64,000 nucleotides of DNA from Trichobilharzia szidati (lineage: Eukaryota > Platyhelminthes > Trematoda > Strigeidida > Schistosomatidae): positions 9,893,204-9,957,203 of the forward strand of contig OX235273.1 of the NCBI GenBank assembly GCA_944472155.2, written 5' to 3'. Of this stretch, positions 10,806 through 21,289 are shown one piece after another (positions within the stretch are counted from its first letter, which is position 1; each line of letters opens with the position of its first letter). The notes below the pieces were generated by a model. That model saw only the letters and a program-made list of their open reading frames with translations, had not been told where the DNA came from and did not search any database. A program made the position numbers and the translations under genes.

Positions 10806-11045
10806 TATATTTTTTTTCCTTCACGTTCCCCAGTGGTACATAGGGCGGCTTCAAGCTTGTGGCTTGAAGTTTCTGTGGCAGTGTTTATTTTACAGGATGG
10901 GGTTGCTAGCCTCATGACCATCCTTTCCTCTTCACTTGCAATATTTCTGGCTTAGCGAGGTAAATTAGTGCGTCGGCTGGGATTCGAATCCCGGACCATG
11001 TGCATGGTCAGCGAGTGTCCTAACCGCTATGCTAGCGACGCAACG
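10806..11045 (-). repeat. SINE-T copy with 8-bp TSD
   Basis: On the minus strand the head has a B box GGGATTCGAATCCC at about 10979-10992, followed by the CTCGCTAAGCC body block and a CAAGCTTGAAGC-like 3' block, then an A-rich tail (T run at 10811-10818). An 8-bp duplication TTATCTTA lies at 10798-10805 and 11046-11053. The matching left PLE arm lacks this SINE, so it arrived after the PLE. Confidence 0.85.
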
Positions 11046-11248
11046 TTATCTTAAATTGATTTTATTCAAATGTCTAATCATCAATTTTTACTCATGTATA
11101 TAAATGAAGCAAAGAAAGTTGTGTGAGTGACTTGATGAGATTATGAATAGCACTGATAAATTGTGCTCGATACGTGGTCATCAGTAAATATTACTCTATA
11201 ACAACACCGTGTGATTTAGTCAAAATAAAATTCTACCCACAGTGGAAT

Positions 11249-11490
11249 GTGAAGATGGATTGAGATGGTTGGATGACATCGCGCGCTAGACTAGACCTCC
11301 AGTCGAAAGCAAATAGGAAACAAGGTGACACACGTGATTTTGAGGGTAACATGGAGGAGATCATATGAGAAGGAAAGGCGGGATTATAGACAATCGTGTT
11401 GCCTAGCTATAGAGGACTTTAAAGAAGACGATATGAAATGGAGGTGTGGTGTTGAATCCCTATGTTCCACTCGGAACCTAAGGAGATAAT
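11249..11490 (+). mobile_element. RTE-B LINE, right part of interrupted copy
   Basis: Continues the copy from 8505-9030. Plus-strand peptides: DDIAR-like, VTWRRSYE-like and the terminal WRCGVESLCSTRNLRR block, followed by a stop and a short A-rich tail at about 11483-11490. Confidence 0.75.
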
Positions 11491-11984
11491 AACTAAAAAA
11501 AGGGCGTTATCACACGAAAGTAACCCACCTCATAAAAAGTCTATCCAGAATAATTCACTGGTATTAAGATAGTCAACTGTGAACTAATGCACAGATGAAT
11601 TCCAAACTGTAGAGATCAAGGGCCTCGAAAATAACAGCCATAATTTTACAAAACACGCAGTGCCGTCAGCTGTACACCAGATCTAACCACGCATGAATTC
11701 CAACTTCTACCAGTTTGCGATTTTAGCGCCATCGCCAGCCATTGTCTAATCCTAACATACTAAACTCTAGAAAACTGAAGACAAACCAGTCCCAGATAAT
11801 TCTTCCCCTTTATACTCTTCGAATTGGTTGGTGCTTGGCACCGATGGGAAGAAATGAACTCACCATAATCCACAATGCTTTCCTTTGTGAGACTAAAAGT
11901 ATTTAGATCACTGCAGAACATAAGATCTGCTTGATAACATACCATAACGATGAACAAGGCAATCATACATGCAAGATGTTATAT
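11491..11984. other. Unassigned spacer with SINE-H scrap
   Basis: No gene seen. The segment 11690-11755 (minus) matches the SINE-H body (ATTCCAACTTCTACC block). The remainder is not assigned. Confidence 0.4.
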
Positions 11985-13037
11985 GTCTGTCTGTCTGTTT
12001 TCGACATAGAACTTTGCACATATGTGCGCCAGTTCAAGTCGCCACACTCCCTCCATGTTGAGCACACAAAGCAAGAGAAGAAAGTAGGAGAAATGCATAA
12101 TATAGACAGTAAACAGAGGTGTGAGACAAATGAATAGTAATAACGAAGAACAAAACAGTTTAATTGAGAATCATAAGTCACAAGGAGTGGATGCATCTGC
12201 GCCAGTAACTGAGAACGATTTTGAGCCATGTCACCAATTGTTTCCAACCATTGGTTTTTACCGTCCCGAGGACCCCAACCAGTCAGGAAGTCTACACTTT
12301 CCTACGTGGCTAGCTTAGACTAACTGTTGTGGATTTCATTGACTGGTGTCATGTTTTGGTTTGACCACCACCGCTCTTTTCCAGCCTGACCCTATATCAG
12401 ATAACATTACCCGTTGTCGAGGAAGGCGATGACTAGGCATACATAACACATATCCTAACCACCTCAGTCAATGTAACTTCACAGCCTCGTCGATTGATTT
12501 CCCCTCCTTACCTAGCACTCGACCAATGCCTTACCTCAATATTGCTCACCTTATTATACCACTTCACACGGGAGATAGAACGCAGACACCAATGCATCAA
12601 AGACAGCTAATCTTTTCATGTCTTCCACTCTCAATGGCCAGGTCTCACAGCCAGTCATGAAGGAGGACGGAGCGGACTGATGAGCAGTACATACGCCCTT
12701 TGGTTGATAGTCGGATATCACGTCTACGCCAGAGACGGCGTAAACTGGCATATGCGAAACTAGCCTTCTGTATCCATGCTGAGATTTCGTCAGAGATTAA
12801 CCCGTTGGGGCTGATGGTACTTCCCAAGTACGTGAAGCGGTCAACGTGCCCTACCATTTCACTTCCTATTTCTAATCTAGGAATCGGTGTAGTCCAATCC
12901 TGTAACATTATCTTGCATTTGGCGGGAGCGAATCGCATGCCAAACGTCCTTAGATTGCAGCTCAAGGTGTTCAGAAGACTCGCCTAGAAGGACTTTATCG
13001 TCCGCATATTCTAAGTCAATGGGATTATTCCCTAGTA
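11985..13037 (-). mobile_element. RTE-A LINE with YADD motif, decayed
   Basis: The longest RTE-A copy here. On the minus strand it begins at the reverse transcriptase catalytic motif (EYADDKVLLGES, about 12983-13012), then the CNLRTFGMRFAPAKCKIML thumb region (12900-12965), FTYLGSTISPNGLI, the GSETWPLRVEDMKRL relic, the GGQTKT block, and the CTGT-run 3' end at 11985-11999. Imperfect 14-bp duplications (GCAAGATGTTATAT at 11971-11984 and GCAAGATATTACAT at 13038-13051) suggest an older insertion. Several stops and frameshifts. Confidence 0.85.
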
Positions 13038-13051
13038 GCAAGATATTACAT

Positions 13052-13994
13052 ACTACTTATCGATTGATCGATATAAGTAGTTGAATACCAATCATATCAA
13101 CCAATAGGGCTTGCCAGCTAGATGATCGCTCATTTGAGGCTAAGCCCATCCATCCATGTACCTATTTTCAGTGACCCCAGAGAGTCGCATCAGCCTTGAA
13201 CCAACGAAATTCTGTCTAGCCACTTGAGTGAACCAGTAATACTTTAGATCAAAGGTGCAATTTACAAATTACAGAACTCCTTTGGGAACTGAAAGTGTTC
13301 AGAGCTCAGAATATATATGTACGATCTGATCAATAACAATAAACAATGTATTCTACACATTACTAAACTGCAAAAGTATTTAAGAAACATGCATGACACA
13401 AGGGTATTCACTAATTAGATTATTAGAAAACTTAAAGGTAAATAATTTAATCCGTTATTGTTTTAAAAACGAAATCAATATTTATTAAATCATTCATCTA
13501 TTGATCGATTGAACAGGCTTTTTCTTTAGTACAGATTAATTACTGTAAAGGGTTTGTCGTTTAGATTACATACTGTATTATGCTACTTAGATTTAATTAT
13601 GTTTAAAACTTCTAAAAGGAATGTAAATACCTGAAAGTAACCTGAGATCGTTTAAACCATTAATTAACGGACACATGTATTGATTTTTTCTTTACTAGAA
13701 GCATTGACGTGTGGCATGTGCTACTGACAAGATTTGAAAGTAGTATATACATGCAGATATAAATATGTATATTATCTGGAAGAATATTCGACAAGTGGAC
13801 AGATGGATTTAATGGAGAAGAGAAGAAGTGAATGAGGCTCGTGAAACAACGTAGAAAACATCTGAAGGAAGACAAAAGAAGCACAATACGAAAGACATAT
13901 GCAAATGGTAGATATATTGTGCCTAGATCTGTACGTTGAGTTGCCATAAATAAATTCTGTTAACCAAGTCCTTTTAAGTTTTTCCCGTTACAGA
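13052..13994. other. AT-rich region, unassigned
   Basis: No gene supported. 13660-13950 shares short blocks (CTACTGACAAGATTT-like, AGTAGTATAT) with 45400-45540, so part of it may be a dispersed repeat. The 95-codon minus frame here is low in complexity and unlike any family I know. Confidence 0.35.
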
Positions 13995-14280
13995 CATATT
14001 GAGTTAGTGACTAACTGACCAACTGACTGAGTTTCGACGTAGAACTCTACACACTACATGGAGAAACATGACAATTCAAACGAAGAGTCACTGCAGTTAT
14101 GGGTCATATTACCAACAGTTTCCAGAGATTTGTTCTTAGAATTCTGAGAACCCCAGGCAGTGTACACTTTCTTATGTGACTTGATAAATTGATTCAAGGT
14201 TTTGATCTGGCCACCCTAACGTTTTTTCAACCTGATCCTACGTCAACTGACATTTCTCATAGACGAAAGCAACGGCCTGA
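13995..14280 (-). mobile_element. RTE-A LINE fragment, degenerate
   Basis: Resembles the 3' part of RTE-A on the minus strand (the TTTCGACGTAGAAC end block at 14030-14045, the CCAGAGATTTGTTCTTAGAATTC stretch and the CCAACCTGATCCTACGTCA stretch). It is strongly diverged and has no usable frame. A PLE-2 terminus abuts it at 14281. Confidence 0.6.
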
Positions 14281-14440
14281 CAATAAAACTTGTGCACTGC
14301 AGTGGTAGATTATAATGCCATTATAGGTCAAATTTATTTTGATAAAGTTTCACAATGTTATGCACTAATATTTACTGATGACCATGTTTTGGGCACAATT
14401 TATACACTGCTCATAATCATATCAAGGCTCATAGGTAAGG
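14281..14440 (-). mobile_element. PLE-2 terminal fragment
   Basis: Reverse complement of the PLE-2 3' end seen at 61010-61170: AATAAAACTTGTGCACTG lead, CAAATTTATTTTGATAAAG block, and a hammerhead-like region around 14370-14430 in which the GAAA box has decayed to AAAA. It abuts the Merlin relic directly. Confidence 0.75.
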
Positions 14441-14811
14441 AGAAAATGTTAGCGCTGAGTGCTAATCAGCTTTGGGTTTTGGGATTATACGACACCACCC
14501 TGCACAGAGGATATATCCAGACGATCCCTAATCGTAGTGCCAATGTTTTACTACCTATTATCTAACGTTTAGTTCTACCTGGCACAAACATTTACACAGA
14601 TCAATGGAGTAGCTATAGCCAACTGTCTTATTTAGGCTATATTCACAAAGTAGTCAATCATACGGACGATTTTGATAGTCCTTCAGATAGGACGCACACC
14701 AATTCTATCGAAAGTTTCTGTAGTAAGCTAAGAAAGATGATTAGAGAGGTGAATGGGTCAAGAAACATGATGGTTTACAGTTTTCTCAACGAATTTATGC
14801 GCAGATATTAG
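14440..14811 (+). pseudogene. Merlin-type (ISXO2-like) transposase relic 1
   Basis: DDE transposase relic of the Merlin/IS1016 type. Plus-strand frame reads LWVLGLYDTTLHRGYIQTI, PNRSANVLLPII, in-frame stop at 14563-14565, then LVLPGTNIYTDQWSSY, LSYLGYIHKVVNHTDDF, RTHTNSIESFCSKLRKMIR, ending at TAG 14809-14811. The TDQW aspartate and the HTNSIE-type third acidic position are visible. The N-terminal zinc-binding region and the first catalytic part are not. Terminal inverted repeats were not found. Only one stop interrupts about 120 codons, so decay is moderate. Confidence 0.8.
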
Positions 14812-15149
14812 TTTGGCCTACGAGAAATTGGGAGGTTTTCTTGGGGCATACACAAGAGCACTATCCTATATAACTATTTTTTAACACTACACTACTATTA
14901 TGTAAACCCTTTCTTTTCAAATTACGCGCTTTTACTTCGGACGCATCTGATTGGCTGATAGAGATTTGTCAAGGTCTTCATTAGGTAGTTTAGAGTAACG
15001 CAGTTCCATTTTCGAAATTCCTCAGTGAATTAGTTAGTGTTGCCTGCACACTCAGTCAGTTATTCAGTCACCTTACATTTGGCTGTTTCATGCGAAGATG
15101 TGTATCATAGCTTCTTTACACATCTCTGTTTCGTGCGTGAGATTATTAT
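14812..15149. other. Spacer after Merlin relic
   Basis: No gene seen. It may contain the Merlin element's 3' flank and terminus, but I could not identify an inverted repeat partner. Confidence 0.35.
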
Positions 15150-15520
15150 TGTCCTCACTCATTTTCTGGTGAAACTAAATTATGCTCGTTGTATGAAGTT
15201 TGACTAATCCAACCTAAATGTGATATTGATTTTTCTCTCTTCTCCACTAAGGTGATAATATGATTCATTCTATATGTTTGTACTCATCCACATCGCTCTG
15301 TGTTTACTAAATAGTATATACGTGGGAATTAAATGTTCTTTGTAGTGGGATGATGGTACAAAATGTACAGGTTTATGCGTATTGATGTTGGCTCAATGTT
15401 CTGTCTAGGCGCTATAATAATAATGACTCGCCAACTAACTGACTAACTGAAAACTAGTCATTTTCTGCTAAACTCAATTGGATCGATAATGTGAAAATTC
15501 AGGCCACTAACCAATCTTCT
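15150..15520 (+). repeat. Repeat Y, copy 1
   Basis: Unassigned dispersed repeat. It reappears in reverse complement at 26530-26860: shared blocks include the TGATATTGATTTTTCTCTCTT region, a GTTTGTACTCATC block, the ACTAGTCATTTTCT block and a TAACTGACTAACTG motif. No frame. Function unknown. Confidence 0.6.
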
Positions 15521-15679
15521 AACAATTGAAATTATTTTCATCCAAATCTCTACAAATCCAGGTGAAGGTGTCAAGGTGAATCGGATGCCCATCGAAGGTA
15601 ATGGTGTTCAGAGTAACACTTTACGAAGAGCTGACAGAATTGTACAATTCACAGGTCATTCGATTCAGGACCAATTGGC

Positions 15680-15870
15680 TGGATGACTAAAGAGTTCGGT
15701 CCCGCAACCCGGAGGCCTCAGGTTCGATCCTTGGGATTGGGGGAGTGTGCGGTGTTGAAGAGTCCTAAAATAGGACGAAACAGCAGTGCAGTACCCCCAG
15801 ATTTCCACGGATCTGTATAAGAATTAGTGTACAACAACTGAAAACATTCTATACACCAAATGAGATGCAG
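15680..15870 (+). repeat. SINE-H-related copy, diverged
   Basis: tRNA-like head with B box GGTTCGATCCTTGG at 15722-15735, followed by a hammerhead-like relic near 15750-15800. Stem II is good (AGTCCT with AGGACG) and GAAA is intact, but CTGATGA reads TTGAAGA and stem I is imperfect. The tail differs from other SINE-H copies, so this may be a separate subfamily. Confidence 0.65.
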
Positions 15871-15984
15871 TGAGAGTAACAGGGGTTGCCTAAACTTAGG
15901 AACCCTCAGGGAGAGTTCAATTCAGATAAGATTTTCAACTTTGATCACAAATAGACTTCAGTCAGAGAACCAGTTCATTGACCA

Positions 15985-16402
15985 ACTTTCATCAGCAGCT
16001 GTCTCCGCTCAATACTACTGAAGATCAGATGACTGACCAGAAAGATCAGCAATAGAGATCTCTGGGAGCGAAACAACCAACCAGGAACCAATTGTGCATC
16101 AAATATGCAGGAAGAAAAATGGAGGTAGGTGGATTGGCCATACTCTGAGAAAGCAAACCATCAAGTGAGTGACATCACATGCCAGGACATTGCTCGAGTG
16201 GAACCCGATTGGGAAGCTGTGAGTTAGCTGGTCGTCAGTGCGAGGGTGACATGGAGCATGAGGAGGATATGATGTGAAGAGGAGATGAAAGCATGTGGGG
16301 GCAGACGTGGAGCCAGGTGAAAACGTTGGCAGAGAACCGAACGCAATAGAGACGTGCGGCTGAAGCTTTATCTTCCTCTAGGAACTAAAAGAAACAATAA
16401 TA
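15985..16402 (+). mobile_element. RTE-B LINE 3' fragment
   Basis: Plus strand covers the end of the element: KIR block (TGAAGATCAGATG at 16018-16030), RKKWR-like, WIGHTLR (16131-16151), VTWS block, then the terminal RAAEALSSSRN-like block and an AATAATAATGATAAT tail from 16394. Frameshifts present. Confidence 0.75.
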
Positions 16403-16429
16403 ATGATAATCACCGACCAAAACAGTCGA

Positions 16430-16560
16430 CGAAGTTGAATTCGAGAACAAATAGTTGCTGATGGTATTAGCTGGCGGTCGCGCATTATACATCGCGAAAT
16501 GACAGAAGTTAGAACTAACATGTCATTAGACTCCAGCCCAATTGATTGAATGGCATGGAA
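16430..16560 (+). repeat. SINE-H body scrap
   Basis: Matches the SINE-H body upstream of the tRNA head (GACAGAAGTTAGAA block). No hammerhead part is left. Confidence 0.5.
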
Positions 16561-17214
16561 ATGTTTTGTTTAGCATTCAGACCTCAGGTTGTTTTAAGTG
16601 AATTACTGTGGCTCTTGCCTGATGTTCAAAGTATCCAACATATGATAGAAAAGATCCTTCAGTGTTGACTTTACAGACTGTTTGATCCAGGTGATCTAAC
16701 GTTGAACTATTGGTAGTTTTTACTACACCTTTGTTTAGCCACACTGTTGAGTGTTACTAAGCAACAGCTAATATAAATGCCTCCAAAAACAAAATAAGTT
16801 GAACTGTTTGACACAAGATGATGTCGGTTCCTCACGATGTCTACACAGGGATTAATCAAGGTTTGAACACGACTAATTATCTAGCTGAAACTGTCACACA
16901 GAAGTTTACCAAGGCAGATGATAGGATAGTTACTCGGCAAAGTTAAAATTTATCGATCTGTGGAATGCAAACGCACGACTGACCTTGAGATAACCAATCA
17001 GAAAAGCCAGTGCTTTTTCGATAAAAATGATGTCTATTTACAAGGAAAATATACAGAATAGTGACAAAAAAAGGGAGACAGCATACTTCCCCCCCTAATG
17101 TGTCTTTGTATGGTTCCAATGAGGGGAGCAACAACTATTTACTTAAAAAATGAAGATAAGAAAAATAAAAAAAATTTAATCCCAACCACCTACCCAATTA
17201 TTTATTTATTTATT
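16561..17214. other. Unassigned spacer
   Basis: About 650 bp without a supported gene or recognised family. A-rich near 17125-17180, just before a SINE-T copy. Confidence 0.4.
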
Positions 17215-17440
17215 TTATTCCTTCACCTTCCAAGGGGAACATGGGGCTCTAAGCCCCTTGAGATTTGAAGTTTCGCTAGCAGCAGTTTTATTTTTCTACA
17301 GGGTGAGGTAGCTAGTCTCACTACCAACCTTTCCTCTATATGGGTCTTAGCCAGGTTTAGGAATGCCTCGGCCATGGATCGAACTCCGGACCATGTGAGG
17401 CGTGGTTGGCGAGTGCTCAACTGCTGAATCACAAATCTAA
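17215..17440 (-). repeat. SINE-T copy
   Basis: On the minus strand: tRNA-like head, B box relic TCGATCC at about 17377-17383, CTGGCTAAGACC-like body and a 3' block AAACTTCAAATCTC followed by an AT-rich tail at 17200-17220. Its 5' head abuts the telomere-like tract at 17433. Confidence 0.75.
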
Positions 17441-17532
17441 CCCTAACCCTAGCCTTAAAGCTAACCTTAACCCTAATCCTAATACTAAAACTAACCGTAA
17501 ACGTAAACCTCACTTTAAAGGTAATCCTAACA
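17433..17532. repeat. Interstitial telomere-like tract
   Basis: About 100 bp built from imperfect CCCTAA units and variants: AACCCTAACCCTAGCC at the left, then CCTTAACCCTAATCCTAATA, then CTAACCGTAAACGTAAACC and weaker units. TTAGGG is the telomere unit of schistosomes and most animals. Units decay from left to right. It lies between a SINE-T head and a SINE-H copy. Confidence 0.8.
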
Positions 17533-17534
17533 TG

Positions 17535-17798
17535 CGTTCAAGATCATTGGTGTGTTCACACTTGCCAGTTACTTGCCGATAACACTGGCTAACAGTTGCC
17601 TCATATACATTGCTTTCAGGTCCCATTAACTGAATATTCTATAAGCCCACGTCTTGTAACCGGGAGGTCCTTGTAGGTTCCTACTGACAAGTCGCAAACT
17701 AGAACAAAACAGCTGATTGACCAGTACTCTCTGTGCTGATTTCACAATGGATCTCTATCTGATCTCAGTTCATGATAAAACTTGTGAGGTCAATGTTC
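17535..17798 (+). repeat. SINE-H copy
   Basis: Body, head remnants (GTCTTGTAACCGGGAGGTCC) and a hammerhead-like relic at about 17678-17735. The core reads ACAA where ATGA is expected and the GAAA box is AAAA-like. Stem I (CTACTG with CAGTAC-like) is largely kept. The tail ends at the RTE-B start near 17800. Confidence 0.7.
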
Positions 17799-17799
17799 C

Positions 17800-19655
17800 A
17801 ACTGAGGTAATAAGAATTACCAATAGAAAGCTGAAAGGCATCAGATAGCTGACGGCCACAGAGATTACGGCAGATGTTCTCACTCCATTACTGCAAAACG
17901 TATGGAAAGAAGGGAAGGTAACTACCAATTGGAAGAAGGGCTACCTCGTCAAACTGCCAAAGAAGCGCGACTTAAGCCTGTGCAAGAATTGGCGTGGAAT
18001 AATGCTCTTGTCCACACCAGGTAAAATACTAAGTCGCATCATCCTGGAGAGAATAAAGGATGCACTGGATACAGAACTCCACCATCCAGGAACAAGGCAA
18101 ATCATGCGCTGATCAATTGCAAGTCTCTGCATCATCATCGGGAAAGCACAGAATGGCAGTCGAATCTCTACCTCTACCTCAACTTCATCGACTTCGAAAA
18201 GGCCTTCACCAGACAGATTTGACCGAGAAGTAATCTGGAAACTAATTCAACATTACGGCATGCAGTGCCAAAGTCTTTATCAAACTCATTCAAGAGCTGG
18301 ATTTACGACAATGACACGTGTCAGGTGATCCACAAAGGGAAACTCAACGAACACAGTGAACATGGGAGTGAGACAGGGCTGTCTGTTATCACCGACGATA
18401 TTCTTAATTGTGGTGGACTGGATAATGCGTCAGACTGTGCTTGGGAGTGCGGAGACATGTGTACGCTGGATCAGCGATAAGACTCTAGAAGGTCTGGATT
18501 TCGCAGATGATATATGTCTAGTGCCACACAAATTCGAAGACTTGCAGGCAGGCGAAAACCAACAAAATGACTGAAGAAGGAGGCAATGAAGACAGGACTG
18601 CAGGTGAACACAGAGAAGACGGAGGTGATGAAGATAACCAACCAACCAACAACAACCAACAGCGACAATCACCATCAACGGGAGAGATTTAACAAAGGTT
18701 GCCTCCTTCACTTATCTGGCTAGGAAGCATCGTTTCAACTACAGGTGGAACGTATAAAACTTGGGCACTGTGGTAGTAAGTAATGCCATATTAGTTTGTT
18801 TATTAGATGCATCACACAGTGAAACAGTATTCTTCACTGGATGACACGGTTTCGAACAAAATTTATTGTTCATAATCATATCATCAATTATAATCACACG
18901 ACTTCGAAACTTGAGTTTTGAAGTCGAAGTTTCAAAGTCGTGTGATTACAATTGATATGATTATGAACAATTTATTTTGTTCCAAACTGTGTCATCCAGT
19001 AAATAATACTGTTTCACTGTGTGATACATCTAATAAACAAACTTATATTGAATTACAGGTGGAACGGATGAAGATGACAAGGTTAGCCAGCCAGAATCGG
19101 AGAAGCAAGATAAGCCTTCATCAACCTGAAACCGTTTTGGGAGTCCTCTTCACCTAGTATAAGGAACAAGATTCCGATTTTCAACACCAGTGTCAAGTCG
19201 GTCTTTCTATACGGGTCAGAAACTTGGCGTGCAACGAAAAGGAATTCCAACAGCCTGTTGCAGACCTTTATCAACACAGCTGTCTTCTCTGGCTCAATAC
19301 AGAACATCGAATGGCTGGTCAGAAAGAATAAGTAACAAGAAACTGTGGGAACAAACCAACAGGTGAGAGCGGATCACTCAACCCACATGTAGGAGGAAAT
19401 GGAGATGAATCGGGCATAAATTGAGAAGGCCACCGAATGACATCGCACGCAATGCGGACAATCGCTCGACTGGAATCCAAATGGGAAGCATGCGACGAGT
19501 GGGTCATCATTGCTAGGCAGACATGGAGTAGATCGTGTAAGGGAAGAGATGAGAGAGTTTGGTCAATCGTGGAGCTACCCAGATGAAGAGGGCGGCAGAA
19601 AACAGAACAAAGTGGAGATGTGATGTTGAAGTCATTTCTAAGTTCCACTCGGAAC
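17800..19655 (+). mobile_element. RTE-B LINE with RT motifs, interrupted
   Basis: The most informative RTE-B copy. Plus-strand peptides in order: EITADVLTPLLQNVWKEG, NWKKGYLVKLPKK, NWRGIMLLS and ILSRIILERIKDAL (RT fingers and palm), NFIDFEKAF (motif A, frameshifted), VIHKGKL, MGVRQGCLLSPTIF (motif B, 18353-18396), LDFADDICLV (motif C, about 18496-18525), then the ITINGRDLTK region, LYGSETW, and WRCDVEVISKFHSERKR at the end (about 19615-19660). A PLE-2 palindrome interrupts it at 18753-19054. Several frameshifts, so inactive. Confidence 0.88.
18753..19054. mobile_element. PLE-2 terminus as inverted palindrome with 12-bp TSD
   Basis: A 302-bp insert made only of two PLE-2 end sequences, minus-oriented at 18753-about 18912 and plus-oriented at about 18913-19054. 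Both outer ends are therefore the element's 3' end. A perfect 12-bp duplication ACAGGTGGAACG flanks it at 18741-18752 and 19055-19066. Each arm carries a hammerhead-like block. In the plus arm the GAAA box has become CAAA. No coding sequence is included. Confidence 0.9.
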
Positions 19656-19667
19656 GCAAAAGAATTT

Positions 19668-20595
19668 ATTATATTTATTTATTGTTCCTTTGGGTTCCTA
19701 GTGGAACATAGGGCTTCAACTGCACGTCTCCACTTGTTTCTGTCTTCTATTGTACTTTTCACTTGCATCCATGTTAGTCCATACTGTTTCAGCTCCTCTT
19801 CACATGATCTCCTCCATGTCACCCTTGCACGTCCCACTCGCCGCTTCTCTTTCGGGTTCCACTCGAGCTCTGGCCTGACGCGCGATGTCACCCAGCGGCC
19901 TCCTCAGCTCACCGAGTGTCCAACCCATCTCCACTTTCTCCTGCATATTTGCTGGGTGATTGGTTCTTGTTTTGTTTGTTCCCATAGCTTCCTGTTGGTG
20001 ATTCTTTCCGGCCATCTGATCTTGAGTATGGAACGAAGACAGCTGTTGATAAAGGTCTGCAACTGGCTGTTGGAAATATTCTTTGTGACCCGCCAAGTTT
20101 CTGATCCGTATAGAAGAGCTGACTTGACGTTCGTATTGAAAATCCGAATTTTGTTGTTGATGCTGAGTTGAGTGACGAAGATTTCCAGATTGGTTTCAGG
20201 TTGATGAATGTGTTTCTCGCCTTCACGATTCTCGATTTGACATCGTCGTTCGTCCGTTCCTCCTGTAGTTGAGACAATGCTCCCTAGATAAGTAAATGAA
20301 GTAACCTCTTTTAAATCCCTCCTGTTGATGGTGATTGGCGCTGGATGTTGCTGCTGTTGTTGTTGGTTGGTTAGTTATTTTCATAACCTCCGTCTTGTCT
20401 ATGTTCACCTGGAGTCCTTTCTTCACCGGCTGCTTCGTCGACCAGTTTGTCGGTTTTCGTTTGTAAGTCTTCGATTTTGTGTGACATCAAACATAAATCA
20501 TCCACGCGCGAAATCCAGGTCTTCTAGATTCTTCACGTTGGTCCAGCATATCCCTGTCTTCTCATTTCCCACTGTCTGACGCATAATCACATAAC
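19668..20595 (-). mobile_element. RTE-B LINE, 5'-truncated
   Basis: Minus-strand copy from the catalytic motif region (FADD is damaged near 20495-20505) through the KKGLQVNIDKTEVMKITNQP block (20370-20420), the ITINRRDLKEV region, the LYGSETWRVTKNI region, to the terminal KWRRAVEALCSTRNPKEQ at about 19680-19735. Its 3' end faces the 3' end of the preceding plus copy with only some 15-20 AT-rich bases between. Frames are broken. Confidence 0.85.
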
Positions 20596-21289
20596 TAAGC
20601 TTCAAGGCACCCACTTAGAGCTTTTTTACATTATACGCATTACACATCATCGATCAGTACATATGTATAGGCAAAATAGCCCTGTGTGTGCATACGTTCA
20701 TAAAAACTCTATATAGTTTTTTTTTTGTAGAAACGTTTGCAAAAATTACAAAGTAGGAACAGATGTTTAAAATGTGCTTTTATGAGTTTCCAATTGTTCC
20801 TACTAACGGACACGCACACACACACACGCACACTCACATACACTTATACACAAGTGGGCACACATATGGCATACAGTCATCAAACATTATAGATAGATAG
20901 ATAGGTAGATAGATAGATGATGGACAACGCAATGAATATGACATTTCTGATAATCATTGAAAGAAAACGATACGATTTCAACAAACAATGAATCCCTTCA
21001 TCATCATCATCTTTGAACTGGAGATGACCTAAATTTTGTCATGGAGATTATGTGATTTTACAGCATATCAATTACAGATGACAGTTTGATGCCAGAGAAA
21101 GAAAATGGGGCAACTGAAAGTTTTCCTATTATAATACAGGCAGTGAAGGAAGGAAGGAAGGAAGGTAGGAAGACATCTGACCGACATCTGACATCCACTA
21201 CTCAGCTAAACAAGGGAAATTGTAAAATTCGGTGGGAATTCAAAAAAAACAACCAGAAAGACAACACTAAAGCAGTTAAAGAGATTATG
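20596..21289. other. Spacer with microsatellites
   Basis: No gene supported. It holds a CA-rich tract (20812-20830), a GATA-type run (20891-20920) and a GGAA run (21143-21168). The frame at 21086-21313 is low-complexity and lysine-rich. Confidence 0.45.
20891..20920. repeat. (GATA)n microsatellite, imperfect
   Basis: GATAGATAGATAGGTAGATA-type run of about seven units. Confidence 0.9.

Larger units (their letters stand above)
9031..11248 (+). mobile_element. PLE-2 insertion with inverted terminal arms
   Basis: A Penelope-like element. The left arm (9031-9067 plus 9716-about 10090) is the reverse complement of the right arm (about 10700-10805 plus 11046-11248). Between them, the plus strand at 10090-10340 reads a GIY-YIG relic (VNYIGQTNRSGIVRLSEHKN). 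Flanking RTE-B sequence shows a near-perfect 10-bp duplication, GTGAAGACGG at 9021-9030 and GTGAAGATGG at 11249-11258. Later insertions split it: repeat X in the left arm, SINE-T at 10391-10575 and at 10806-11045. Confidence 0.75.

Noticed and set aside
12670..12700. CTGATGA in RTE-A
   Set aside because: Part of RTE-A coding sequence (antisense), with no hammerhead stems or GAAA partner.
14290..14440. Apparent N-terminal extension of the Merlin frame
   Set aside because: These codons are antisense PLE-2 terminus sequence. The frame is open by chance.
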